A stretch of DNA of 64,000 nt from assembly GCA_016839745.1 (NCBI GenBank), contig JAEOTS010000122.1:1-64000 (forward strand), written 5' to 3'. How positions within the stretch are numbered: the first letter of the stretch is position 1; every line of letters starts with the position of its first letter. Positions 1 to 9,005 of this stretch are shown here, one piece after another. Under the pieces are notes generated by a model. The model searched no databases. It was not told where the DNA came from and saw only the letters and a program-made list of their open reading frames with translations. The stretch comes from Promethearchaeota archaeon (lineage in GTDB: Archaea > Asgardarchaeota > Lokiarchaeia > Sigyniarchaeales > SOKP01). The translations under genes and the position numbers were made by a program.

Positions 1-413
1 CCAGCGGCTAAAGTTCTTGGTGGAATCTCTTTTCCAAGTAGAACAGCACCGGCACCTAAAATCGCTCCTTCCCCCATTTTAGACCTATGTAACGCATTAG
101 CACCTATTCCAACTAAACACCCATTTTCAATGGTACAAGGGCCATGTATCATCGCATGATGTCCGATAATGCAATCGTCACCTATATCCACTGTAGATCC
201 TACCATGTTGTGAATAGTAACATTCTCTTGAATACTTGTGTTTCTTCCTATAATAACAGTGCCCCAATCTCCTCTTAACACAGCTCCAAACCAGATATTG
301 CTTCCTTCTCCAATAGTAACATCTCCAATAATAACTGCGGTAGGAGCTATATAAGCTGATTCGTGAATTTGGGGTACTTTGCCTGTTCTTGGGCTAGGCA
401 TGATTAGTGGCAT
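1..413 (-). CDS. gamma-class carbonic anhydrase-like hexapeptide-repeat protein (partial, C-terminus beyond window)
   Basis: The minus-strand frame opens with ATG at 413 (a second Met at 401 is an alternative) and stays open to the window edge, giving about 137 residues. It shows left-handed beta-helix hexapeptide repeats and the gamma-carbonic anhydrase signature: RGD at residues 47-49, His68 after QENVTI, and His85/His90 in GHHAMIHG, matching the three zinc ligands of the Cam/YrdA/PaaY family. The likely role is a cytoplasmic trimeric zinc enzyme hydrating CO2, though many family members have no shown activity or act on CoA thioesters. It is transcribed in the same direction as the Nudix gene, whose end lies about 90 bases upstream. 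Confidence 0.85.
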   Translation of the reverse strand, partial: MPLIMPSPRTGKVPQIHESAYIAPTAVIIGDVTIGEGSNIWFGAVLRGDWGTVIIGRNTSIQENVTIHNMVGSTVDIGDDCIIGHHAMIHGPCTIENGCLVGIGANALHRSKMGEGAILGAGAVLLGKEIPPRTLAA

Positions 414-503
414 GATCTCTTCACAATCAGTGTTTTTTTGAAATGAAAAATTAAAGAAATTTTATTAATCTTATTGAAATAAAAAAGAAGATAAAGAGAA
501 AGA

Positions 504-2189
504 TTACTTAATTAGGTTTGCATCGCTGAGAATTTTTTTATGATCAAAAGCTAATTCAACAGTTTTAAGTTGGTCTAACGGTATTAATTCTGCTTTTTTA
601 GAGTCGTCACCACCTCGCATCTCTGAAGTGTCTCCTATTATCCGACATTTATACACGGTTGTATGAACATTTCCTCTAGGATCTCGTCCTTCTTTATTGT
701 AAACACCTAGTTTAGATTGAACTTTTATGTTTAAATTAGTCTCCTCCTTAACTTCTCTGATTACCGCTTCGGTAGGGTTTTCTCCCTTCTTGATAAAGCC
801 ACCAGGTAAAGCAAAATAATCTCGGAAAGGAGGATATTTTCGCTTAATTAAAACAACATTTCCTTTCTGATCTTCAATTATGGCATCAACAGTAAGAGCT
901 ATATCAGGTTTTCGAAGCTGAATTCGCATGTAGATATAATAAAAGATTGTTAGAGATAGTATTCCAATTATTACGACACCAATTAAACCATATAATATTG
1001 ATGTAAAGAGAGTTCCTTTCTGTAAATCAAGGCTAAGCATAATTACACCCGCTAAATCAGCTAAAACACCAGCACCAAAAAGTAAGTTTAACAAATTTAA
1101 ACCTCTTTCAGTTTTTTCTTGAGCTTCTTCGCTTTTTTTATAATATAAATCCTGCATCGCATCATAAATTGTTGTAAATTTTTCATTTACGCGCTTGACT
1201 ACACTTTCTATTTCAAATTCAACTAAAAGATGTTTTAAAACACTGGTATAGTGTTGTCTTCTATTATAATCAAGTTCATTGTAAATTGTGCTTAAGTTTG
1301 TTTGAATTAAACCTCTTAGTAATCTTAAATTTTTAATTTTCATTTCAATTGATTTTAAGTATTGAAACATTTCAGACTGCGTTTTTAAAAAGAGAAGATC
1401 TAACGCCTCGCTAATGGATCGAAGAGCAAATAGTACTGCACGCATTTTTGGAGTAGTACCAATTACGTACTTCATCATATAATCAAAAAATTTCTCATAA
1501 CTTTCTTCCCTCATGTATACGAAACCCGAGTTTCTGCGGATAAAATGTAGCTCAGATAATCGATTAGATAAATTATTTTCAATGCGTTTAGTATATAAAA
1601 TTTCAGAATAGTCTTCCCATTGCCCAGAATAAATTTCTGTCCAATAACCTATTAATTTTTTATATTTTTCAATATTTTCTTGAGTCCATTCAATTACACT
1701 AGGTTTTGTGTTATTCGAAGTTAGGAACACATAGACAGGACTTTCAGTATCTATGAGAATTCCGGTATAAATACTATCTTTAAAAAACTCTTTTAGATCT
1801 TTTACAAATAGATAAGGTATTTGTTGAATCAACATGGGTTTTAATTTTTCTTTTTTCAAGGGTTGATTTGGATAATGTTCGACCTTAAATTGGAAAAATC
1901 CTAAAGTATTAAACTCCCTATCTGTATTTTCATCCCTATAAGGAAAACTTTCAAGATATGGAACCCAACTACATTCAATTGAGATATTTTGAACCATATC
2001 AATTATAATCTCTTTAAGTTCTACTGTCAAACGACGATAAAAGTCTTTTGATGTTAGGTTTTCGAATTTATGTTTGATAAAATCTTCAATCTTCTTCGCA
2101 GTCTCTTTACCGCTTATTTTTTTAGTATTTAGGAACGCGCTTATGAACCAAAATTCTTCGCGATAAATAAAAGAAAGATGTTCGCTCAT
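504..2189 (-). CDS. membrane-anchored Nudix hydrolase with long N-terminal helical domain
   Basis: 561 residues in three parts. Residues 1 to about 360 are a mostly helical domain I do not recognise. Residues about 370-420 hold two hydrophobic segments. Residues about 434-561 are a Nudix domain with a complete box, GGFIKKGENPTEAVIREVKE followed by ETNL, so the catalytic Glu residues are present. The stretch KYPPFRDYFALPGGF resembles ADP-ribose pyrophosphatase-type Nudix enzymes. The hairpin topology would put both the N-terminal domain and the Nudix domain on the cytoplasmic side. The substrate is unknown. It is divergent from nadA, 95 bases away; the NAD link to an ADP-ribose-type Nudix is suggestive only. 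Confidence 0.8.
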   Translation of the reverse strand: MSEHLSFIYREEFWFISAFLNTKKISGKETAKKIEDFIKHKFENLTSKDFYRRLTVELKEIIIDMVQNISIECSWVPYLESFPYRDENTDREFNTLGFFQFKVEHYPNQPLKKEKLKPMLIQQIPYLFVKDLKEFFKDSIYTGILIDTESPVYVFLTSNNTKPSVIEWTQENIEKYKKLIGYWTEIYSGQWEDYSEILYTKRIENNLSNRLSELHFIRRNSGFVYMREESYEKFFDYMMKYVIGTTPKMRAVLFALRSISEALDLLFLKTQSEMFQYLKSIEMKIKNLRLLRGLIQTNLSTIYNELDYNRRQHYTSVLKHLLVEFEIESVVKRVNEKFTTIYDAMQDLYYKKSEEAQEKTERGLNLLNLLFGAGVLADLAGVIMLSLDLQKGTLFTSILYGLIGVVIIGILSLTIFYYIYMRIQLRKPDIALTVDAIIEDQKGNVVLIKRKYPPFRDYFALPGGFIKKGENPTEAVIREVKEETNLNIKVQSKLGVYNKEGRDPRGNVHTTVYKCRIIGDTSEMRGGDDSKKAELIPLDQLKTVELAFDHKKILSDANLIK

Positions 2190-2284
2190 CGATTTTTACC
2201 TTAAAATTATTATAAATTCAATTAAATTATATTAAATATTAAGTAATCTTGATTACTTAAGAATTTCACAAAAACACTAAGAAA

Positions 2285-3229
2285 ATGTCAGTTAAACAGA
2301 TTCAAGATGAAGTCCTTAAACTGAAAAAGGAGATAGGAACCACAATCTTAGCTCACTATTACCAACCTATCGAGATTCAGGAAGTAGCGGATCATTTAGG
2401 CGATTCTTTAGGTTTGTCAAGGCTTGCGAAAGAAGCAAATTCGGAGTATATTATTTTTGCAGGCGTGGATTTTATGGCAGAGACTGCTTCCATATTAAAT
2501 CAAGATAAACATGTTTTAATACCTAATCCTGAGTCTTGCTGCCCAATGGCGGCCTATTTAACTGCAGATAAAGTAAGAGACTTCAAACTAAAGAATCCCA
2601 ATTTACCGGTAGTTGTATATGTCAATTCAACGGCCGATGTTAAAGCAGAATCGGATATTTGTTGTACATCATCAAATGCAGCTAAAATTGTAAAAGAGAT
2701 CTCTAAAGTTAAGGGGACTAAGGCAGTATTGTTTGGACCAGACGCTAATTTAGCAGATTACGCTGAACAAAAATCAGGCATCAAATGCATTAAAATGCCT
2801 GAGGAGGGTAACTGTTATGTACACTCCCAACTAACTGTTGATGATATAGAAAAATCAAGAATTAATCACCCAGATGCGTTAATTGTAGTTCATCCGGAAT
2901 GTACTAGACAAGTGAGAAATCTATCAGACTTTGTTGGTTCCACTGCTCAGATGTATAAAAGAGTTAAAGAGAGCTCTACAAATGAAATCGAGTTTGTCAT
3001 TGGAACTGAACGGGGTTTAATGGAAAGAATGGCTCAGGATCTTCCTGAAAAAAAGTTTTATTCAGCTAGGGATGACGGGATGTTATGCTACAACATGAAA
3101 AAGAATACAATAGAATTAATGAGGTATGTAATAGACCATTTAGATGATTCAATGTTTGAGGTAAAAGTTTCTCCTGAAATTGCTAAGAAAGCTTTAAAAC
3201 CCATTGAAATGATGCTGGAATATTCATAA
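2285..3229 (+). CDS. nadA: quinolinate synthase A
   Basis: 314 residues, the usual length for NadA. The enzyme condenses iminoaspartate with dihydroxyacetone phosphate to quinolinate, a step of de novo NAD synthesis, and carries a [4Fe-4S] cluster. Visible features are the N-terminal AHYYQPIEIQ stretch, cluster Cys candidates at C85/C86 (SCCPMA), C177 (EGNCYVH) and C268 (DGMLCYN), and the HPEC motif at 203-206. ATG at 2285 fits the family N-terminus. No nadB or nadC is in the window. The gene is divergent from the Nudix gene and stands alone. Confidence 0.95.
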   Translation: MSVKQIQDEVLKLKKEIGTTILAHYYQPIEIQEVADHLGDSLGLSRLAKEANSEYIIFAGVDFMAETASILNQDKHVLIPNPESCCPMAAYLTADKVRDFKLKNPNLPVVVYVNSTADVKAESDICCTSSNAAKIVKEISKVKGTKAVLFGPDANLADYAEQKSGIKCIKMPEEGNCYVHSQLTVDDIEKSRINHPDALIVVHPECTRQVRNLSDFVGSTAQMYKRVKESSTNEIEFVIGTERGLMERMAQDLPEKKFYSARDDGMLCYNMKKNTIELMRYVIDHLDDSMFEVKVSPEIAKKALKPIEMMLEYS

Positions 3230-3287
3230 ACTCGGATAGATAAAGATGTCATGTTTTATAAAAAAAAATAAACACAAAAAATAATTA

Positions 3288-4958
3288 TTAGTTACTTTTC
3301 TTCATTTCCTTCTCTCTCAAAGTTCTGCGTAGTATTTTTCCCACGCCGCTTTTTGGAAGGCTTCGGACAAATTTTACTTCCCTAGGATATTTATAGGCTG
3401 CTAGATTTTCTTTTGCAAAATCGATAATGTCTTGTTCGGTAACTTTTCCCTTGCTCTCCTGCTTAAGTAGAACAAAAGCTTTGATATCCTCACCTTTTAT
3501 ATTATCTGGAACACCAATTACTGCACATTCTTGTATGGCGGGATGTTCGTATAAAACTTCTTCAATTTCTCTAGGATAAACGCTGTGTCCTTTGTATTTT
3601 ATCAAATCCTTAATCCGATCCAATAAAAATAAATGATACTCGTTATCTAATCGCCCATAATCGCCAGTGCGCAGCCATTTATAGCCGCCTGCTTCGAAGA
3701 ATACGAGTTTGTTTTCTTCCGGTCTGTTATGATAACCAACCATTACTTGCGGCCCGGATATGACAACTTCGCCTTCTTCTCCGACCGGTAGAAACTCCAG
3801 CTTCTCATTTATTATTCCTACAAGAGTATTAGTAAATGGCAATCCTACTGATCCTCGTTTCAATTTTGACCAGATATGAGCGGTAATGGCGCCAGTGCTA
3901 GTTTCGCTTAGCCCGTATCCTTCAGCCATTCTAAAGCCTGTTCTTCTCTCCCATTCCTTAGCTAGTTCGTCCGGTAGTGCTCCAGCACCACAATTTACAA
4001 ATTTTAGGCAACTCATATCGATATCTTTCATATGAGGCGAATTTAAAATATTAACAAACATTGTAGGTACTCCAAGTAGCAAGTTTGGTCTCCCATTTTT
4101 AATAACTTCTGCGATTCTTTGAAGATCAAATGATGGAAGAACATAAGATTTTGAACCAACTAGACACCCCATCAATAATTCGCAGGCTTGCCCATAAATA
4201 TGATACCACGGTAAAATGGAAAGACCGATTATATTTTCTTTAAGATAATGCTCAATCATATAATCTATGCCTTGTTTTATTGCCAATAGCATTGATACGA
4301 TATTATTATGCGATAAACTAGCTCCTTTAGGAAGTCCTGTTGTTCCTCCAGTATATTGAATTATAGCAATATCCTCTTTAGTATTGATTTTCACATCGAA
4401 CTCAAGAGGATCTTGATACTTTTCCAATAACTTATCGTAATGAATAATTTTGTTAGTTTCAGGAACGATAATATTCTCGTCCATTACATTTAATATAATT
4501 ACTTTATTGAGTGATAATTTATCGGCAACTTTTTCATATTCCCGAACAAATCGGTCGATCATTACCAAGTATGTTGCACCAGAATCATTAATTTGGTAAG
4601 CAAGTTCTCTTCCTGTAAATAAAGGACTAATGGCGGTCAATGTAGCTCCAAGATACACTGCAGCAAAATAAGTAATAGCGAATTGAGGACAATTAGGAAG
4701 CCATAAAGCCACAACGTCTCCTTTTTTTACACCTAAATCTTTTAAAGCTGCTGCGAATCTTTTAGTTAATACTTCTAGGTCCTTAGTAGTATACTCTTTC
4801 CCAAAAAAATCAATCATAACTTGATCGGTATAATTTTCGCCACGATACTTCCATACATCAATTAACGACATGTTTTCAGGAACATCAAGTTCTACAGTTA
4901 TTCCATCTGGTAAATAATCTTTCCAACTACGATTTTTAATATAATCTGGAAGTTCCAT
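3288..4958 (-). CDS. acyl-CoA synthetase, AMP-forming (long/medium-chain fatty acid-CoA ligase-like)
   Basis: 556 residues, typical of FadD-type members of the ANL superfamily, which activate carboxylic acids through acyl-adenylates. The phosphate-binding loop YTGGTTGLPKG lies at 202-212, the EGYGLSETS motif near 345, RTGDYG in the hinge region, and KSGVGKILRRTL near the C-terminus with the catalytic Lys. There is no membrane segment or signal peptide, so it is probably cytosolic. The exact acid cannot be read from the sequence. Together with the CoA-transferases at 18.0 and 61.2 kb it suggests acyl-CoA based carbon metabolism. Confidence 0.92.
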   Translation of the reverse strand: MELPDYIKNRSWKDYLPDGITVELDVPENMSLIDVWKYRGENYTDQVMIDFFGKEYTTKDLEVLTKRFAAALKDLGVKKGDVVALWLPNCPQFAITYFAAVYLGATLTAISPLFTGRELAYQINDSGATYLVMIDRFVREYEKVADKLSLNKVIILNVMDENIIVPETNKIIHYDKLLEKYQDPLEFDVKINTKEDIAIIQYTGGTTGLPKGASLSHNNIVSMLLAIKQGIDYMIEHYLKENIIGLSILPWYHIYGQACELLMGCLVGSKSYVLPSFDLQRIAEVIKNGRPNLLLGVPTMFVNILNSPHMKDIDMSCLKFVNCGAGALPDELAKEWERRTGFRMAEGYGLSETSTGAITAHIWSKLKRGSVGLPFTNTLVGIINEKLEFLPVGEEGEVVISGPQVMVGYHNRPEENKLVFFEAGGYKWLRTGDYGRLDNEYHLFLLDRIKDLIKYKGHSVYPREIEEVLYEHPAIQECAVIGVPDNIKGEDIKAFVLLKQESKGKVTEQDIIDFAKENLAAYKYPREVKFVRSLPKSGVGKILRRTLREKEMKKSN

Positions 4959-5063
4959 TTATTCTCTCATCTCTAATTCAATTGTATAAAACTCAATAAA
5001 AGTTATTCTATTGATTCTCATATCCTATTTAAGTTTTTTCACGTGGAGTAAAAACTTGATTAA

Positions 5064-5073
5064 TTTTTATATA
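5064..5073 (-). promoter_or_regulatory. possible TATA box upstream of acyl-CoA synthetase
   Basis: Read on the minus strand the site is TATATAAAAA, an archaeal TATA-box-like sequence. It lies about 105 bases upstream of the ligase start at 4958, which would imply a leader of roughly 80 bases. The surrounding DNA is AT-rich, so a chance match is possible. Confidence 0.3.
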
Positions 5074-5178
5074 CATTCGACTGAGTTCATGTTTTTACTA
5101 AGAATTCTGTTATTCTTAATTGCTTTTTATCATCTAGGTATTTCAAAAAACTATTCGTGGGAATATTAGCTCTTAATT

Positions 5179-6279
5179 TTAGTTATTATTAAGAGTAAGT
5201 GTGTTTAAGTTAATAACCTCCATTTTAAGACCTTTAAAAATTATATTTTTTAGAAGTATTCCTTCCTTGGATTTTCCAAGTTTGCGTGATTGAGTAAGAC
5301 CCTCCATTAACTTATCCCTTTCTATATTCAAAAATCCCATCTCGATAGCATTTTTTATGATAAGATTTAGCACTAGTAGTTGAAATTGTTCAATGATCTC
5401 ATTCCATATTAGCCCCATTTCCTTTAATTCTACAGTGATTTCTTCGGACATAACATCTAGATCATAAATTTGATCTGAAATCCCTTCCTGAAAGTTGATT
5501 ATTTCGTCTATTAAGCGATCTTTTATCAATCTAAATGTTGTAGTCCCTAACAAATCTTCCTCATGAAAGAAAAAATCACTATCAGCTCGTTTGATGAGGT
5601 AAAAACCAAAATCACTCTTAATGAGTTTTATTCTGGCTAAATACTGGATAGCTTCTCTATCAACGTTAAAGATCTCACAAAATTGATCCAAATTCAATTT
5701 ATAACCTTTAAAATTCTGAGAAGGTAAATCAAATCTCCAATATTTTTTCGCAAAATTCCCTTGTCCTAAGATTGAATTATAGAATATGTAAAAAAGCGAC
5801 ATGTACAAATCTCGATCCTGTTGCAGCTCAAAAAAATTATCGCCTATTTTCGAGACTATTCTTACGATATGAATAATGAATGCCGCTTCTAGATTTCTCT
5901 TTTTATAAAAATCTATTAAATCTTCGAGTTTTCTTACGTTTTCTTTAAGCTCATGGATAATAAATAATTCATCCTTTAACTGTAATGGTTCCTCTCCTAA
6001 CTTTTCTATACCCTTATCAGTAATAACATAAAAACGATATTGTTTATTTGAATCTCTGTCTGTAATTAACCGTTGTTCTATTGTTTTATTTTTTCTATGA
6101 AGGGTAAGATATTTAGAAACAGTTGACCTGCTTAATTTTGAGTTTTTGATTAAACTAGTAAATCTTTGTGGACCTAAATTCCTTAAAATGAACAAAATTC
6201 TCCGACTATTGTCCTGAATATTGTCAGACTTTATTAATAGCTCTCTTTTTAATTTTTCAGAAATATTCCAACTCTCCAT
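5179..6279 (-). CDS. winged-helix transcriptional regulator with large C-terminal helical domain
   Basis: 366 residues. Residues about 24-95 form a winged helix: LFILRNLGPQRFTSLIKNS, then the recognition-helix stretch LSRSTVSKYLTLH, then a wing containing YRFYVITDKGIEKL, as in MarR/ArsR/PadR-like regulators. The remaining 270 residues are helical with no domain I recognise and may sense a ligand or dimerise. The gene lies upstream of the acyl-CoA synthetase on the same strand with a 220-base gap, so it could control that gene, but no operator is evident. Confidence 0.75.
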   Translation of the reverse strand: MESWNISEKLKRELLIKSDNIQDNSRRILFILRNLGPQRFTSLIKNSKLSRSTVSKYLTLHRKNKTIEQRLITDRDSNKQYRFYVITDKGIEKLGEEPLQLKDELFIIHELKENVRKLEDLIDFYKKRNLEAAFIIHIVRIVSKIGDNFFELQQDRDLYMSLFYIFYNSILGQGNFAKKYWRFDLPSQNFKGYKLNLDQFCEIFNVDREAIQYLARIKLIKSDFGFYLIKRADSDFFFHEEDLLGTTTFRLIKDRLIDEIINFQEGISDQIYDLDVMSEEITVELKEMGLIWNEIIEQFQLLVLNLIIKNAIEMGFLNIERDKLMEGLTQSRKLGKSKEGILLKNIIFKGLKMEVINLNTLTLNNN

Positions 6280-6561
6280 GTTAATATTATATATTTACAT
6301 TGATATAAATCTATACTTTTTTTTTGGACTTGTACTAAAAAATTACTAAAAAACAAAAAACATTAAATTTAGTATAATAATGAATTCGGAGATAAAGAAC
6401 CACTTCCCACAAACAAGAGAAGATACATACCCAAATATTACTTTTCTTAAAAAGAAAATATGATTTAGACTTAAGTTTAGAAATAAAGACCACATTCTTT
6501 AAAATATTGAATTCTCATAATATTATTAACAATAATAAAAAAAAAAATAATGTGATAATTA

Positions 6562-6813
6562 ATGACCCAATACAGGTTTAGGCTTACGGGAGTCCCTCCT
6601 GATCAAGCAATCAAGCTTATCGAAGTAGATCCTAACCAATCGATTGCAGAAATTAAAAAAACTGTTCAACGGGAATATAAACTAAATCCTATTCTCGCTA
6701 TTCAATTTATTTTTAAAGGAAAAGTACTTCCCGACCAACTAAAGTTCGCTAAAATAGGAATTCATCCTAAAAAGGATGTCATTACTGTAATGGCTACGCA
6801 AGCTGGCGGGTAA
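6562..6813 (+). CDS. ubiquitin-like beta-grasp protein ending in Gly-Gly
   Basis: 83 residues in a ubiquitin-like arrangement: strand YRFRLTGV, a second strand ending KLIEVDPNQ, helix SIAEIKKTVQREYKL, strand AIQFIFKGKVLPD (compare LIFAGKQLED of ubiquitin), the turn FAKIGIHPKKD and last strand VITVMA. The protein ends exactly with AGG, so it would need no C-terminal processing before activation by an E1-type enzyme, unlike precursor ubiquitins. GTGAT about five bases before ATG is a good Shine-Dalgarno site, and a T-rich terminator follows. No E1, E2 or RING gene is adjacent; a JAMM protein lies at the other end of the window. A sulfur-carrier role (Urm1/MoaD-like) is the main alternative. Confidence 0.82.
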   Translation: MTQYRFRLTGVPPDQAIKLIEVDPNQSIAEIKKTVQREYKLNPILAIQFIFKGKVLPDQLKFAKIGIHPKKDVITVMATQAGG

Positions 6814-6828
6814 TATATAAATTCTAAA

Positions 6829-6846
6829 ATTTTTTTCTTTTTTTAT
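6829..6846 (+). terminator. T-rich archaeal terminator after the ubiquitin-like gene
   Basis: A run of T residues broken by a single C starts about 16 bases after the ubiquitin-like stop codon. Oligo-T tracts of this kind end transcription in archaea without a hairpin. It implies that the ubiquitin-like gene is monocistronic. Confidence 0.5.
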
Positions 6847-6976
6847 CTTACTTAACGAAATCTTTTTACATTTTCCAAATTAATTCTTATTGTTGCTATA
6901 AGAACCATTTAACTACATAAAAAATCAACAACGAAGGATTTCTAAAGATTATTCAGTAAAGAAAGAAGGAAAGAAA

Positions 6977-7948
6977 ATGAAAGCGATAATATGGACAAAA
7001 TATGGGTCTCCCGATGTTCTTAAATTAAGAGAAATAGAAAAACCTATCCCTAAGGACAACGAAATCTTAGTAAAAGTACACACAGCAACAGCAACCACAG
7101 GGGACTGTGAGTTACGCAGTCTCAAATTACCTTTCTATTACACTTTCCTCTTCCGAATGTATGCTGGTTTCAGAAAACCAAAGAGGCATCTCATATTAGG
7201 GCAGGATGTAGCGGGATCAATTGAAGCTATTGGTGAAAATGTAAAGCTCTTTAAAGAAGGGGATCAGATTTTTGGCAATACAGGATTTAATGGTGCTTAT
7301 GCCGAGTATATTTGTCTACCTGAAGACGCGATATTAGCAATAAAACCCGCTAATGTAAGTTTTGAGGAAGCTGCCACTGTTCCTCTGGGGGGCCTAAATG
7401 CTTTATATTTCCTTAGAAAAGTGAATATACAAAGTGGTCAGAAAGTTTTGATTAATGGCGCGAGTGGCTCTATTGGAACATTTGCAGTACAGCTTGCAAA
7501 ATATTTTGGGGCTAACGTGACGGGTATTGCAAGCACAGGTAAATTAGACATGGTGCAATCGATTGGTGCTGACCATGTTATCGATTATACCTCCGAAGAT
7601 TTCACCAAAAGTGGTGAGAAGTACGATGTTATTTTTGATGTGGTGCGCAAGAGTTCGTTTTCTGGTTGTATTAGATCGCTCAAGAAAAAAGGAATCTACC
7701 TTCAAACTAACCATGGGCTGTTGCGAGGCGTCCGAGGGCGATGGAATTCAATAGTAAGACAAAAGAAAGTAATTAGTGGAATAATAACCGAAAGTACCGA
7801 AGATTTAATTTACCTCATAGAACTGATTGAGGCGAGAGAAATAAAACCGGTCATAGATAAAAGCTTTCCACTAGAACAGACTGCTGAAGCTCACAGATAT
7901 GTCGAGGCAGGAAAAAAGAAGGGAAATGTAGTTATAAATGTGCATTAA
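6977..7948 (+). CDS. NAD(P)-dependent medium-chain oxidoreductase, quinone oxidoreductase-like (copy 1)
   Basis: 323 residues of the medium-chain dehydrogenase/reductase superfamily. It starts MKAIIWTKYGSPDVL, has GQDVAGSIEAIGENV in the catalytic domain and a Rossmann motif INGASGSIGTFAVQLAKYFG near residues 160-178, followed by IGADHVIDYTSEDF. The Cys/His zinc ligands of alcohol dehydrogenases are absent, placing it with the zinc-less quinone oxidoreductase (zeta-crystallin) branch. The substrate is unknown. GAAGGAAAG precedes the ATG. A homologue of identical length follows 16 bases later, so the two form a tandem duplication, probably one operon. Confidence 0.9.
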   Translation: MKAIIWTKYGSPDVLKLREIEKPIPKDNEILVKVHTATATTGDCELRSLKLPFYYTFLFRMYAGFRKPKRHLILGQDVAGSIEAIGENVKLFKEGDQIFGNTGFNGAYAEYICLPEDAILAIKPANVSFEEAATVPLGGLNALYFLRKVNIQSGQKVLINGASGSIGTFAVQLAKYFGANVTGIASTGKLDMVQSIGADHVIDYTSEDFTKSGEKYDVIFDVVRKSSFSGCIRSLKKKGIYLQTNHGLLRGVRGRWNSIVRQKKVISGIITESTEDLIYLIELIEAREIKPVIDKSFPLEQTAEAHRYVEAGKKKGNVVINVH

Positions 7949-7964
7949 AAGGAAGGGAACATAA

Positions 7965-8936
7965 TTGAAAGCAATTGTATACACAGAATATGGACCTCCT
8001 GATGTTTTTCGGCTTGTAGATGTTGAAAAACCTACACCTAAGGACAATGAAGTATTAGTAAAAATTCATGCAGTATCCTTAAATGGTACTGACTTAGATA
8101 AAATGAGAGGTAGGTATTCAATAACACTAGGAAGGCGCTTAAAACCAAAACATAAAATACTTGGATGTGATATTGCTGGAAAAGTTGATGTAATTGGTAG
8201 AAATGTAAACAAATTTAAGCCAGGTGATGATATATTCATGGATTTGTATGAATTTGGTTTTGGTGCTTTTGCGGAGTATGTTTGTGTTCCTGAAAATGCG
8301 TTAAGGGTGAAACCGGCCAGTATGACATTCGAGGAAGCAGCGACCTTCCCTCAAGCGGCAGTTCTCGCTCTACAGGGTCTTCGTGATAAAGGAAAAATTC
8401 AACCGGGAAAAAAAGTTTTAATTAATGGAGCTAGTGGTGGTGTGGGCACTTTCGCCGTGCAGATTGCCAAATACTTTGGTGCTGAAGTGACAGGCGTGGC
8501 TAGCACGAGGAAATTGGATATGCTGCGCTCGATTGGTGCAGACCATGTCATTGATTACACACAGGAAGATTTTACTAAAACTGGGCAGCGCTATGACCTG
8601 ATCCTTAATGTTGCAGCACATCATTCGATATTTGACTACAAGCGTGTTTTGAATCCAAAAGGAATTTATGCCTTAATCGGAGGTTCCGGGGTGGCAATTC
8701 TTCAAGCTATATTCTTAGGACCATTAATTTCAATATTTGGAAGTAAGAAACTGGGTCTCATGGTATGGAAACCAAATAAGAAAGAAGATATGGTTTTTTT
8801 AGGAGAACTTTTTAAAGCCGGCAAAGTAGTCCCTGTTATAGATAGAAGTTACCCGTTAAGTGAGGTTGCTGAAGCTCTCCGGTATCTTGAAGAAGGACAC
8901 GCCCAAGGAAAAGTAGTAATAACTGTGGCAAAATAA
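7965..8936 (+). CDS. NAD(P)-dependent medium-chain oxidoreductase, quinone oxidoreductase-like (copy 2)
   Basis: 323 residues and clearly paralogous to the preceding gene: MKAIVYTEYGPPDVF at the start, INGASGGVGTFAVQIAKYFG in the cofactor fold, then IGADHVIDYTQEDFTK. It starts with TTG at 7965. That start is fixed by the upstream GGAAGG site and by alignment with copy 1, because no ATG exists at the matching place. Zinc-ligand residues are missing, as in copy 1. The region after about residue 205 differs most between copies (it is hydrophobic here, AILQAIFLGPLISIF), which suggests a changed substrate pocket after duplication. Confidence 0.9.
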   Translation: MKAIVYTEYGPPDVFRLVDVEKPTPKDNEVLVKIHAVSLNGTDLDKMRGRYSITLGRRLKPKHKILGCDIAGKVDVIGRNVNKFKPGDDIFMDLYEFGFGAFAEYVCVPENALRVKPASMTFEEAATFPQAAVLALQGLRDKGKIQPGKKVLINGASGGVGTFAVQIAKYFGAEVTGVASTRKLDMLRSIGADHVIDYTQEDFTKTGQRYDLILNVAAHHSIFDYKRVLNPKGIYALIGGSGVAILQAIFLGPLISIFGSKKLGLMVWKPNKKEDMVFLGELFKAGKVVPVIDRSYPLSEVAEALRYLEEGHAQGKVVITVAK

Positions 8937-9005
8937 CATTTCAAAAAAAACTCTTTTTAAGTTGGTTTACGAAATCTTTTAACTTTCTATGAATGAATAC
9001 TTATT

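Noticed and set aside
6562..6813. Ubiquitin-like protein as a direct UFM1 homologue
   Set aside because: Length is similar, but the IFKGKVLPD strand and turn and the Gly-Gly end are closer to ubiquitin/NEDD8 than to UFM1, which ends with a single Gly.
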